DNA of 64,000 bases from Marchantia polymorpha subsp. ruderalis (lineage: Eukaryota > Streptophyta > Marchantiopsida > Marchantiales > Marchantiaceae). Shown here one piece after another: positions 9,787 through 21,823 of the stretch. The position numbers and the translations under genes were made by a program. Under the pieces are notes generated by a model. The model saw nothing but the letters and a program-made list of their open reading frames with translations, was not told the DNA's origin and did not search any database. The stretch spans positions 15,136,001 to 15,200,000 of the forward strand of contig AP031358.1 of NCBI GenBank assembly GCA_037833965.1. Reading direction: 5' to 3'. How positions within the stretch are numbered: position 1 is the stretch's first letter; every line of letters begins with the position of its first letter.

Positions 9787-11855
9787 ATGGATTCTTTGAA
9801 GGACGCGGCGGCGAAAGTCGGCGACAAGGTTTCTAATGCTACGTCGACGGACAAGTCGAATTCTGCTGGGGAAGGGGTAATCTTCGAACGAAGCGAACCT
9901 ACAAACCGTCAGAACTTAGCAACCAGAAAATTTGGGCTGTTTTTAAATTCTGTTGCGTCTGAGATGCTAAACTTATTAGCCTTACGAATTCGTCGATCAT
10001 TTTGCAGCAGCTTATCTGTTTCTTCGATAGTCTTGTCAGACGTTGTAATTTGCCCACTGTCGAGTCTATCTTACCTTTTGGATACATACATGGCTTGATG
10101 CTGAGTACTGGAGGACGGGCTTTGAATCAGCGGGCGCGGCTGGAACCTGGGAAAGTTTCGCTATTATGTCAAATTAGATGCAGTGACGTTGTATTCGTCG
10201 TTTGAATTCCACGTTCGGACAGGGTTGGCAACCTGGATTGAAAGTCCTTGCACATTCTGATAACAATAGTCAGCGGAATAATTTCGAAGAAAGTAGATGC
10301 GTACAGGAGGAGTTGATCTATCAATGCTTTCTGTTTTCTATATTTTCTGGTCGGTGGCGGAGAACCTGATGATAAAGTAGTAAGTACATACATAGCTCGG
10401 AAGGTAACGAAGCTTAATGTACGAAAAATGGTTACTATGATAGAGCTGTGCTGGAGCCGGCCAGATCCTTTTATTCGGGTTTTGGGGTACCTCTCAGCAT
10501 GCAGGCCTTTATCAGATCAGTGAAAGGGTTTGTGCTCTCTTTTGCCACAGTGTGATTCTCTATCTCTGTGGGTCTTTTTATGACTATTGAGTTAATTAAT
10601 TCATCATATCATCGAACTGATTTGACCAACATCGGACTTTTTTGAAAGCCAGGTTGAAAGGAATGCAGAAGACTCTAATTATTAGAACACTTACTGGTTT
10701 CCATTTTTATATCGACCTATTCGACTCTGTAAAGTTTGTGGTAGTCTGGTAGAATTCTGGAGTATGAACTTACGAACCCACTGCTAACATTGCAAAAATA
10801 CCACTGGAATGTTTACCTTACATGTTTCAAAGATGGTTTGCGGTACGATAATCAGATTTCAAAGCTGTAGCAACAGGCCGTTTACCGCGTGTTTGCGTCC
10901 TGCCTTGGTGGGAAGCTACTGCTAGGTGCACGTGTTGATACACGTGTAATAGCACACGGCGTAATAGCCGTGTGCAATACACCAAATTCGTTTCGTTGTA
11001 AAATCTGGGAGAGATTTTCCCGGAGTAGACATTGTTAGTAGGCGTGCAACCTTATACGAACACTTCGCAGGTTCGGCGATTTTCGAGGACTTCAAGGTCT
11101 TTTGATAGAGATTAGTTCCAATTTATAGGCGTCTTCGTACTGCATCTATCTGGTGTTAAATTTATGTTGATAGTCTGGAAGTTGTTGTATTTGCTAACTA
11201 GGGCTTTACAAACAGAAGGGATACTCCATATTCCAAGCAAACTGATTTTTACCTCGTGATTGTAGGATGCCCATCAGAAGACAACGGGATTTGGCAAGTC
11301 TGACAGTGTGGATACAGCAGGCAGACCGGACGTCACCGACACTTACGGTAAGCTACTCTTTTTCGGTATAACCTGCTTGAATTTGATGTGGATTCACCAT
11401 ATAATGCAATCTCCTAGTGATTGAGTGGAAGAATGTTTGAGGTTTCTCGTATCCAATACATTAGCTTTGAGAACCATGGAAGGCAATGGTGTAAAACAAC
11501 GGTGATACCAAGAACTACAAACTCCTATAAAATAGTGTGCCGAAGAACAATGTTCGGAAAAGTTTCGATACTAGGCTTTAATTCAGACAATCCATGTACC
11601 TTAATTATAATGTGTGGTACCGTATGGGAAATTTTCTAGACTTGAGTTGCGGACTATAGGATTCTCTAAACTTCTCCCAGTTTGAGCCTGCGATGTATAA
11701 AAAGAGCTGAAATTGGACACCTGGTAAACTCACAGATAATGTCATTCTAAAAGTATGGAATCTGCGATGTACATGCAGGTACTCACCCGAAAGAGAAGGC
11801 TGCAAGTCTTGTGTCAAATTTAGAGAAGCTTGGTGGTAAGCCAGTCGCCAATTAG
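9787..11855 (+). CDS. Small hydrophilic LEA-like protein, three exons
   Basis: Exons 9787-9876, 11266-11347 and 11779-11855 join in phase (donors GTAATC and GTAAGC; acceptors TTGTAG and ATGCAG) to give 82 residues ending ...GGKPVAN and TAG. The ATG at 9787 starts MDSLKDAAAKVGDKVSNAT. The protein is rich in K, D, S, T, A and G and has no hydrophobic segment or cysteine. That composition suggests a disordered, stress-type protein of the late-embryogenesis-abundant sort, but I recognise no family signature, so the name is only a likeness. Intron 1 is long (1389 bases) for so small a gene. Reading past the GTAAGC-like sequence at the end of exon 3 gives an immediate stop, so I take it as coding. 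Confidence 0.5.
10952..10975. repeat. Small inverted repeat in intron
   Basis: GCACACGGC and GCCGTGTGC form 9-bp arms around GTAATA, inside intron 1 of the 82-residue protein gene. A nearby ACGTGT/ACACGT pair lies at 10928-10948. No function is assigned. Confidence 0.7.
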
Positions 11856-14099
11856 TTACCTGTACATGCAGTACGAGTTTATCACTAGATCAGTTGCTTG
11901 TGAATACATTGCAGTAGAGAATCTGATTAGGGTTCTGATAGTCGTGCAATTCGATCGTTGTCTCCCAAATTTAGGATTCCAAGTCTGGCTGTTACTTATC
12001 TGTCAGGATAAACCAGGACCTTGTAGAAGTCATTTCTGTGTAATTTTATGGTCTTCTCTATATTTTACTTTGAAATTACAGATCCAATTCTTTCCTTGCT
12101 CTTCTTTTGTCTTCGATTTATTGGGATTTTTCGAGCATCAACGATAAATAGGAATATGCTTTCTGTATGAGAAAAAGAAAAGCAAACAGAACACTTTCTT
12201 CATGCCATAAATTAAACGCGGCTTAGTTACCAGGCACATAGAGTATTAATGCTGAAATTGAGTATGGCTATCATATCAGAAAGAGAATAGCAAATACAGT
12301 TCTCCTTACAAGACATGGAACAACGCTGCAAAACGTACCAGGCTCTGCGGGTTTTTCTCTCTTCGTTTAAGTCTACAGAATGCAGCTTGATGAGGTCCGA
12401 ACAGTCATATCCAAGCTGTACGTTTAGGTTATTCTGCTTCGCTTAGCTGAACAACATTCCTTCAGTTTGCTTCAGTTGAGAACTTGTATTCGAAAAGGCG
12501 ATCACAAAGTCTCCTATTAACCTAATCGCATGCATATATAAATATACATATCAAAATATAAATCAATAACATATCAGCTTTTCTTTGGTTATCACGCACG
12601 AGGTTCTTACTTACTTTATTTCTTTAAAAGTTCTTGAGATGCCGTTTGCCGCTCAGTTCTTGTGTCTAAACAAACGGCGAGGAAGTCTAGCATACGTCTC
12701 TTGTTCCTGGTGCATTTGTACCTTGGATACTGGGCTCCCTTCTACTGGCTGGAAACCCAGGGCTACAACCTCCGATTGAAGCGTGAAGTGTCATGATTCC
12801 TTCAGGCCGACGGGATTTTGGTGGTAGTGGGGGAGTTTTATACAACTACGCTTTTCACTTTGAATGCAGTCCCTGGATTTTTATCTCGTATTCTTAGATC
12901 CAAGTTTGCACACCTCTTCCCGTAGCACCCGTTCCACAGTGCTTTCATGCTTTGAATTTCGTCTCTCCTGGTTATATATGTGTACATGTGTGGTATTTAC
13001 TCTCAATACAGACATCGGCCTTTGAATTTTTTCAGGTAGGTTGTATGCTTATTCTCTAGTCAAAGCAATCCTCACTTAAAGTACTAACTTTGTGACTAAG
13101 TAGCAGGCACTACTTAGTGACATACATTGGTTCTATAGTTTTATGTCATTATTGGGAGGTGTCACTAGCACCAGTCGTCGCGGCGCGGTTTGACCCAGCG
13201 ATTATAGCATGCATAGCGTCGCACTTGTGGTTCGTGGAAAACAGGATAATATTTAATGAATCATGTAGGAGACATTCTTATTGTATATTTAGCGGATCAT
13301 TTGGCGGTTCAAATTTGAACTTACATCAACAATGATCAATGAGATTATAGTTATCTGATATTCATGATGAGAAGATTTTCAATACATAAGATTTCATACT
13401 TGCCTATATATCAGCAATTTCTCCTATATAAGATTTTTGAAATTTCTGTACTCTACTGTATATAAAAAGTTTTTACTACTCAAAGAATTATATGGCCCAA
13501 TCGAGAAGTAATTTTTCTCGTTTGAGAAATATTAGGAACCAATTCTGCTTGGTAAATTTTGCAAAACTCTCTAGATTACAATGGTAGTTATAATCAACAT
13601 GAATATCAATTGTCAAAATTGAATTTTTCTATTTTTCCCTTGACTTAGAAATTTGAGCTGGTTGAAGAGCCCAAGATTCTAGTCGAAATTGAATTTTTCA
13701 ATTTGTCCCTTATATAACTCGGAATATCTCAATGCTAAGTGTTTGGATCACACTGAGCACTAACGCCATCCTGGAACAACCTTTGTTCAAATGATGTGCA
13801 AAGTAATATCAATTTCGGTAAGATATGTTTCATCGCGAAATTCAAAGCACACTTCCTTAACTTATGCTCTGAGCATAAAATCAGAAAATTTACGTATTTT
13901 TGGGACGTATTTAGACATATATTTGACGTATATCAAGGAAAAGTAGCAGATGATAACAAGAGCAGTTAACATTTGACTCATTTAATCTTCTCATAATATA
14001 GTTACAATCATGATTCAACCTCACTGGAAGCATAGAAAAAAAAATAGAATTCTAAATCCGAAAGTTTTGAACTGATAATTTCGATAATTATAATAGTCA
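11856..14099. other. Intergenic region, no supported gene
   Basis: Moderately AT-rich. It holds a 9-bp hairpin (13095-13103 with 13110-13118). It also holds a local direct duplication in which AAATTGAATTTTTC...TCCCTT occurs near 13615 and again near 13685. ORFs are short and lack motifs. Confidence 0.5.
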
Positions 14100-14233
14100 T
14101 TAAAACTCCATTATGTTACTATTGAATCTTCTCATGTCACTATTGCCAATAGTGACGTACGGTTTTTATTGACCAGATTTATACATTAGAAACTAATGTT
14201 TCCACACTTTAATGTCACTATTGGGAGTTTTAA
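14100..14233. mobile_element. MITE-like foldback element
   Basis: Outer 10-bp inverted ends TTAAAACTCC (14100-14109) and GGAGTTTTAA (14224-14233) bracket inner copies of G[TC][TC]ACTATTG at 14115 and 14214. In the middle is a perfect palindrome, GTCACTATTG-C-CAATAGTGAC (14136-14156). The size (about 134 bp), AT-rich content and nested inverted repeats fit a miniature non-autonomous DNA transposon. No target-site duplication is obvious. Confidence 0.5.
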
Positions 14234-15300
14234 CTCTATACTGGAATTGGACTCTATTCTTGGCACACCTTTCAATTCCAGGTATATCCCGGCCGCTCGT
14301 GTATGTTTGTACTGGTTCTTGCTACACATATAAACACAAAATCTTGCGTATAACACCTCGCTCGAAATGCGCACATCGGAAGTATTGGAATATATGCAAA
14401 TTCTCATAAATGGGAGCTCTGGTACACCATCTATGGTAACATTTTCTAATCTTATTTATGCTGGTGGAACTTGTAGACAAAAAGGGACAATATGAAGAAG
14501 CTCTGCAGGGAAAATAATTTAGAGTAAGTGAGAAACGTCCAAAGCAAACGTAGAGTTGACACACAAGCACATTCGAGTTTCAATAATACTTAGTAGGTAA
14601 AATTATAGCCTGATATGTATATGAGCAATACGTCTCGGATTTTCCATCGTGTCACGCTAGGATACTTTCTCGATCTGTTGTCGTGACTCAAATTTGTTGT
14701 ATCGCTTAAGCACATCCAGAAGACACGCAGTCTTTGCACTGAATTGCTGGAAGTGCCTGTTAAATACAAAATCTGATGAAAGATCTTTTTCTTGACTAAT
14801 ACTCGTCGTCAATTCTTCTCACGACAGTACTCTGATTTTCAACAACCAGCAACTGATTTTGTTGCAAAAGTCAAGATGCGTAGATTGTCACAGTATTATG
14901 ACGGAGCTTTTGATTCTGATCTCTGAGCAGTAAAATTTCGCAATCAGAGTTCCAGAGAATTCTTGCACTTCTCGTGAGGAAGGAGGCGCACCGGACTGCA
15001 GTTCTTTCTCACTGATTAAGCTTGTCAAAGTGGATGAAGTCTAACTAGGGAGTAACCTGAAGGCTGGACAAATTCAACCCTGCTTAAACAACAAAATAGC
15101 TTACCGCTAAAAGTTTCAGAGGCGATAATAAAAATATATACCACGCAAATCAATATCAGAAGCTCCGCTGAAGTTGCGATAGTTGACCTGAAAGAACGAG
15201 ACCTGTGTTGCATCGAAGAGCAAGCCCAGAGGACGACGTGGGCCAGCACAGGCTACGGAGAAAGCTTCATGAAGCCATAATATGCCCACGCTAAATAGCT
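14234..15300. other. Intergenic region, no supported gene
   Basis: Short ORFs on both strands without motifs. The minus-strand ORF at 15249-15025 has a hydrophobic stretch but starts with CTG and has no family likeness. Confidence 0.4.
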
Positions 15301-17081
15301 TTCAACCGGACACCAACGCGACGATGTAGGAGAGTAGAGACCAGCCGATCTCATAAATCTTCAAATCCGATCGCCGATAAGTGGAGTCACGTCTAGCCGT
15401 GAGAACTGCAAAGCGAAGGAAACCTTCTCCCGCCTCGTTCACTCGAAAGACGAAGGAAGTGGTTGGAACTAGGCTCAGGCGAGCTGACGGGAGCGGTTGA
15501 TATTCATCGCGGACCGCTGCACTTGATTGCCCCACTAGCGCACCCACCCGCATTCAAATTTTAAATTGATCCGGGCTGCCGAGCACGCGGCGGGGAATTT
15601 CAGCGTGGCTCCATCCGTCGCAGGCAAAAGCGCCCCGAGTGGGCCTGCCGTGTCCCGCTAACGTGCAGGCTTCTTGTTCTTTGCAGGGACACCGGTGGTG
15701 AGGGTACAATGACGACCCGGAAAGATGCTCCGGATGCTCCACCCTCGTGCTTCTCTGGACGCTTACATTATCAGACTCCGATAATCTCCCCCCTCCGTAC
15801 CTCTCCCTGTCCGCTAATGGCCCGCGCCCGAAACCCTAATATCTCGCATCCCCTGTGGCTTCAGCCCCACCACGCGGACCGGCCCCGGTTCCAGCAGCGG
15901 CTCGCAACCGGTCCCGCTGTCCCAGAACAGGAGACTGAGGATCGCTTGCCCGCTCTGGTCGGGGACTCGGATCCGAGATTGGCGGGTTGCTTGTTGCTCA
16001 CGGTGCTGCGCTCGGGACCTTAGATATTTGTTCGGGTCATGGCAGGGCATCTGATCCGGTGCGTGCATGAGTCTTTTAATGAGCCGCAGCGCCGGTGCGG
16101 GTGGAGCGGACGGGCCGAGTACAAGAGGCCATTTGCCGACGGGTCTCGGTTCTTCGGTTGGAGTGTGTCGTAGCAGCGGCGGTCGTGACAGGGGCGGAAC
16201 TCTCGCAATCTGTCAGCCTGCGGCACGGACAGAATTCGTCCAGGGGCGTCGTGTCGACCATCTGTAGCCGAGCAGACGCAAGTGATAGTAACAGTCGTCA
16301 CGTAGCGGTCGACATTATCGTCGCGGAGATCGGACGGGGACCGATGTGAAGGTTCGGACTGTGAGGGAGCTGAACGAGAGAGAGTTCGTGGATGATTCGG
16401 ATAGCCTGACAGGTGAAACTCTCCTCCGGCAGTGGTGGACGCTGTCGGGTTAGATGGGCTGACACGGAGGTGGAGAGAGTAGTGTTATGCGGCAATTTGC
16501 TCATCGGCACATTCATCGGTTCGTGCAGGAGCTGGGGATCCTGGTAGCGCGCACATGTCGAGTTCATCTAGTCCACCGCATGTCGGACGGGCGAGGCGGT
16601 TTTGGTAAGGAGATCGGTCTGGGGCCTTGACGCTGCATGGATATTACTGGGGAAGTCGCGTCGTTTATGTCGCACGGGTGGAGCATATTCGGGAGGTAAG
16701 CGGTTTATGTGAAATGTTCGCTTAATGTTCGGAATGAATCGTATTTGTCTGACTGATAGTTGTGAAGCTCGAGGTACGAGGTGCGGACATATCCAGGATT
16801 AGAGTGTTTGATGTCTTCCAACTCTCTGACTGAGCTGGGTAACAGCTCGAAGATTGAATTTGAATTCGAGCTCGAGATGCTACGACACATTCTGTGGCAG
16901 CTCTGCGTGCGTGTGGTGAGCTCCAATGTATTGCTAGCGTTGCAGATTCCTTAGGCAAGCTCAAGGTGAGGTTCTCCTGCATAACCCATGGGGCTAAAAG
17001 ACCCCTCGTACACCAGAAATGGTGTCATCTGTGTATGCAGAAAGATGACGCTTTGGGACGTGAGAGTACAACACTTCGGGG
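15301..17081. other. GC-rich region upstream of the acidic-protein gene
   Basis: Base composition rises sharply, with many CG dinucleotides, compared with the AT-rich DNA on the left. ORFs on both strands are short and mutually overlapping, as expected by chance in GC-rich DNA. The stretch most likely holds the promoter and 5' untranslated region of the gene at 17082. A possible 3' splice site (TGTATGCAG) ends near 17040. Confidence 0.4.
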
Positions 17082-18107
17082 ATGGTAGCCACCTCTCAGA
17101 CCCCACAGGTAGCTGTGGACTTAGGCACCGTGCCTTCAGATACGTTAGTGTGGAGTCCCCGGGGTATAGATATCTTCATTGATCTAAAGATTCGTCTTAG
17201 TAACGAGGAAAGTGTCCAAGCACCCACCATCGGCACAGAAGACAGCCCAGGGGATTGCGAAGGAGGATTATATGTACCGTCGAAGCCTGCCACCAACATC
17301 CTAGAGGGTGATTGTAGTAAACAGCGGGGAAGAAATGTCGAAGACCTTGTGCTCTTCGGCGGGATACACCGTTCTTTTGGCAGTGAAGCAGGCGACGAGA
17401 TCCTGGATTCCGAAGGAACAGGTGTGACGGGTGACGCGAATTGTGAGATCACGGCATCTGTTGATGTTTTGTCGGACGACACGAGTTATGAGAATACAGC
17501 CAAGGTGTCGTCAAAGGTAGCGACCATCGGTGATACTGAATCGGCGTCAATCTTATCTTCGAGGGGAGGAACCGACGGGGATGGCGACATCACTCCCGTC
17601 CCCGTCTATGACTCATGTGTGTTCGGAATCGAAGGCCTAGATATAGACGACATCTCTGCAGCATGTCAGCTTCTGGAGCTGGGAGTCGAAGATGTCGAGG
17701 AAGAAGATGACGCCCATGAGAAGTGGGCAGCAAGTCGGCTTTTTGAATTGTGTGCCTACTGCCCCGACGACGAAACAGACGATGCCGACGAGCGCTGGAA
17801 TAACTTCCATCGGCGTGCAGCGTCAGGCGAGTTATTAGCTCCCAATGAGCCTTATTGTACAGATCTTGCGCTCTACACTAGAAAATTAGGACGAGGAACC
17901 TTCCATTCCTGGAACGCACGGGAGATTAGTGAGGATTTTTCCAGCGATCTCAGAACGTTGAACTTGAAGAGGATCAAACCCAACAAAGATTCCAGCTACA
18001 GGGGGCTTGATAGCGATGACGACTGGGACATTCTGGATAGGCCACCCCACAAGCGTCAGTACAAATCTTTGCGGCAAATGTACTATCACAACCCTTGGGG
18101 CAGCTAA
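17082..18107 (+). CDS. Acidic protein of unknown function
   Basis: A single open frame of 341 residues starting at ATG 17082 (context GGGGATGG). The protein is acidic, with Asp/Glu clusters such as GVEDVEEEDDAHEKW and YCPDDETDDADERW, and ends in a basic C-terminal tail rich in K, R and Y (PPHKRQYKSLRQMYYHNPWG). There is no signal peptide, membrane segment or zinc motif. The repeated pattern of an aspartate run followed by [ED][KR]W (about residues 205-250) may be a short duplicated module. Length, codon regularity and context in a GC-rich gene-like region support a real gene. I do not recognise the family; an upstream non-coding exon is possible. Confidence 0.55.
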   Translation: MVATSQTPQVAVDLGTVPSDTLVWSPRGIDIFIDLKIRLSNEESVQAPTIGTEDSPGDCEGGLYVPSKPATNILEGDCSKQRGRNVEDLVLFGGIHRSFGSEAGDEILDSEGTGVTGDANCEITASVDVLSDDTSYENTAKVSSKVATIGDTESASILSSRGGTDGDGDITPVPVYDSCVFGIEGLDIDDISAACQLLELGVEDVEEEDDAHEKWAASRLFELCAYCPDDETDDADERWNNFHRRAASGELLAPNEPYCTDLALYTRKLGRGTFHSWNAREISEDFSSDLRTLNLKRIKPNKDSSYRGLDSDDDWDILDRPPHKRQYKSLRQMYYHNPWGS

Positions 18108-20145
18108 AGCCACCGATGTAATCAATGGATCAGAGTTCAACCTTCTCGTGGCTCCTTGTCTGCAGAGACATTGTAAGTACGATTCGTGGAGTGCATGTGT
18201 TCTATCAATTGGGGCCACATGCCAGTCGTCCTCAGTAGCGCTTTCTTCAAATTTGAAAATGTCAACTGACCGTGGCTCACCGTCTTTCTTGCCGCCTCAG
18301 TGGCCCCGTTCCGTTCCTTCCAACGCCCCCGGAATGCGGAAAAGCCCCCACTTCACATAGTGCGTACGATGTCATGATCCCTCTCTTAGCGAGATATCGT
18401 CAGTTCGTTGCGCAGGAAAGTATTTTCTCGAATCGATCGTGTTCAGCCCAGAGGATGTGCACTTGAGAGAGCAATTACATTGATCTGACTATGCTATCAG
18501 AGATTTTGTCATTCGGAGAACCCGAATTTGTAAATTTGACACTGCAGGAAATAAACTCGCAGCGGCATGCACTTTGTCTGCCTAGATTTGAGTTAACTAA
18601 TGGCCCGGGAAACGTATTAAATACCGAGAATTCCTCCAAAACTTAGTACTGCATCCACCGAAGAGCGGGAATGTATTGGGGACGCATGTAATCTAGATGT
18701 GCCAAATAGGGTCAATGGCAAAACGATCAAAAAACTTCTATCGACTGTCAAATTGTCCACGAGAAAATTGAAACAGCTACACCACCAACGAACGCCAGCT
18801 CTATTAACTATTACGATTTTAGCTACCCGGACCTCCGTACATTATCTCAACAGAGCAAGTCGGGTGCTGTAGCAGCACGATCAGAGAGGTCAAGTCTAAT
18901 TTGCACAGAGTTTTGGAGAAAGCCATGGAAGTAAGTCAGCTGCAAGAAAGGAAGAGAAACGCCGAAACTCATAATTGTGCTTCGTCATCCTGGTGTGTCT
19001 CTTTGTCAAAAGCATCACATGAGCCGCCTTCCGGCCAATCATTGGTTCAACAAGAAGAGTTTCTCGCCTTCTTCGCATCGTACATCACCTCCGTTGCTTC
19101 TTCTTTCGCCAGACAGCACTTCCTCACTGGCATGCCTGAATTAACCAAGGCACGCAATTCGTTCAACTGCTAGCGACGGCCTTCGAAGAGCAACGCCTTC
19201 AAATCCATGTCAAAAGGCAGTACATGGATTCTGTATCTAACTTCGAAGTTAACTTCCTGTGAAACGGAAGAGAGCATTACATGGTGGGCACTGCGACCTG
19301 CCCAGCATGTGCAAAAGTCGACGTACTGTGACAACATTATCTTGCTCACCGATATATTACTAGCTTTTGGTTTAGATGAAGAAAGTGATGGACTTCCACA
19401 TGACGTTGAATATGCGATTTATGCATGCAGGATCGAACCAAGTTCCGGTCGAATTGCGAATTCCAATTAGTCAATTTCTGGACCTCAAGCTTTGCGTACA
19501 AGCCCGGATGAAGCCGTCGAAGCACAGAACTGCAGAACACAACAAGCAAAGCGTTTTCGTGTCCAACTGACTGCGATATAGCTGAACACGTGAGTTGTTT
19601 AATTGCACTTTCTTTGGCGTTCACCATCGGTCAGCATCGCAGTCTCCGTTCTCCGATTTAATCTGTGGCCTGTAGCTCACATTCGCATTTGGAACGAGGA
19701 GAATTTGGTAGCTGAAATACAAGAGAAGAGATCACCTTGCTCTGGCTTCTGATGGTGACAAACTCTAGAGGTGAATGATTTACTGGAAGTGGTTCCGCCG
19801 AGCGTGAAAATCAGAGCTCTCCTACAAAGATGATCTCAAGGGTTCGTTCTGCTCATGCAGTATTCAACCAGATCAATCGAGATCGATTCACCTCTAACTA
19901 TAACTATTAACTGTAACAATGCATCTTATTCTTCTTTCAATCGTCGTCGAAAACTTGTGAATTCTCCATCCGTATATCGCCATGCCATCTCACAATATCC
20001 ACCCATCGCCAAGAATTTCTGCCACTCTCATCATCATACTTTACATTTATGTACAGCACCTAATACACGCACGTATGATACACAGTGTTCTTTGGCTGTT
20101 CCTGGTCAAACTTCGAACTTGTTTAATTTGTTCTTACACCCAAAA
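18108..20145. other. Intergenic region, no supported gene
   Basis: Contains the 3' flank of the acidic-protein gene and then DNA of mixed composition. ORFs at 18901-19173 and 19207-19627 overlap on both strands and carry no motif. Confidence 0.4.
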
Positions 20146-20685
20146 TTACAGTGATGTGTGTATTTGTCCTGCAATGCGGGTGGGAGATGACGCAAAATGA
20201 GAAGTAGCGAGGATCGAAATGAAACCACTGAAACCCATCTTGTGGACTCCCCTCTCTATGGCTGATTTTGGATGCTCAATCAGAGAACGTAAATAATGTA
20301 TGTTCACTGATTCTGCGACCCAGAATAGCTTTTCCAGATTTCGTGGGCTATATGCAACCGGACCCAAAGCGTTGTCTGGTCCCAACCAAGGTGGCGACAA
20401 CTTTCTGATATGGGGTCCAGCCATTCTAGTGACCGAGATAACTTCGAGGAGGTCGTTGCTTAGCATGCTCCTTGCCGCACTATCACGGGCTCCTGATATT
20501 GTCTCCTCGAGGTCACTTCGAGACGGGCGTCTTACATGTCCAGTGCTGGTTGGGGAACACGGCGGGATTGTGACGTTGTCGGCTTTGTGCGCCCACAGTT
20601 CTAGCGCTGCCGAGTGTTTTGAGGGAATCCGCATCTCCACCCATCCCCGTCCTGACTCTGCGGTTCCAAAGACGGCTCTGGGCAC
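20146..20685 (-). other. Unidentified 179-codon ORF
   Basis: The longest open frame between 18108 and 30000. It begins at GTG, not ATG, and has no recognisable domain; a plus-strand ORF (20300-20785) overlaps most of it. The residue mix is protein-like (HSAALELWAHKADNVTIPPC) and the segment is more GC-rich than its flanks. It could be an exon or an old repeat fragment. I assign no function. Confidence 0.2.
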
Positions 20686-20992
20686 GATCCTTGATGAGGG
20701 AGGGATGATGTGTAGCGTCGTATTGTTTGTTGTTCACTCCTTTCGGTGCCAGATGTTTGTCACTTCGACAACAATCAGGTGTTGAAAAATTGACGATCCA
20801 CCATCCCCGCGGGTGGCATTATGTGAAGAATTTCTTTCAAGTCCTTGCAACATCGAGACACGAGCCCATTCGTTGTTCATTCCTGGTTCATCGACCTCTC
20901 TCTAGTTATCAGTCGAAAAGAGGTTTTACGACACTACTGAGTATCAGGTACTGTAAAAGCGTAAAAATGATACCGACGACGTTCACTTCTCT

Positions 20993-21021
20993 CTTTTCTT
21001 TTCTTTTCTTTTCTTTTCTTT
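20993..21021. repeat. TTTTC microsatellite
   Basis: About six tandem TTTTC units. A simple repeat with no other feature attached. Confidence 0.9.
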
Positions 21022-21823
21022 CTAGCATCCTCGTGCTAAACGCCAAACTTTTCGACAGAAAGGAAGTTCACTACGTTAGACCAAGATATGGTGACGAGCT
21101 TAACTAGCGGCCACTGGGCTCAAAAGAAGTTCACTAATTTACGAGGATATGTCGGATATATGCACAAAGAAGGGATTGTGTCCCCAATACAATTCTTCGG
21201 TACGTCAGATAATCGAGATAGGGATCAAAGTTTCAGAAAATAAGTGAAATTCTTTATTATAATGAGTTATTGGGAGCGGTTAGTTATTCATCATTTAGTA
21301 TTAATTAGCATTCATTCTACTAAATGCAATTATCTAATTGGTTCATCCCGGGTCAGTGGATGAATAGCAACTACTTCCAAAATAGAATGTTCGAACAATC
21401 AGAAAAGAACCTATGGTAAAGTGAGGCTTTATTAACTCTAAATGAGTGATAACTATCCACTCTTAAGTTCTTTAATTTCCTTGATAACTGATTTTCTAAC
21501 TTATTTGGCTACATGCATGTGGCTAGCGGGCATGAGGGGCACATGCCTAACGAACGGTCTGTTGGGTCTCACTCAATGCAAGTACATTAATCAATCCTCC
21601 AATGGATTATCTTACAGCGACTGGTGCCAACATGGTTCTAAGGTCCTGGGATTTGCCAGAACTTCAAACAAATAATTCCTAATTTCCATACGTGTAGAAA
21701 CATCCATATCTTCAGATTGATAGAGTGATTGCAAAAGCCATGAATTTCTAAACTTTAATTTCATTCGATGGATAAACTTACTCTTGCCACTAACAACCAG
21801 CCAATATGATGAGTGGCACTTGC

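Noticed and set aside
20300-20785. 161-codon plus-strand ORF
   Set aside because: Mirror of the minus-strand ORF over the same bases; neither has a motif and only the longer one is listed, at low confidence.
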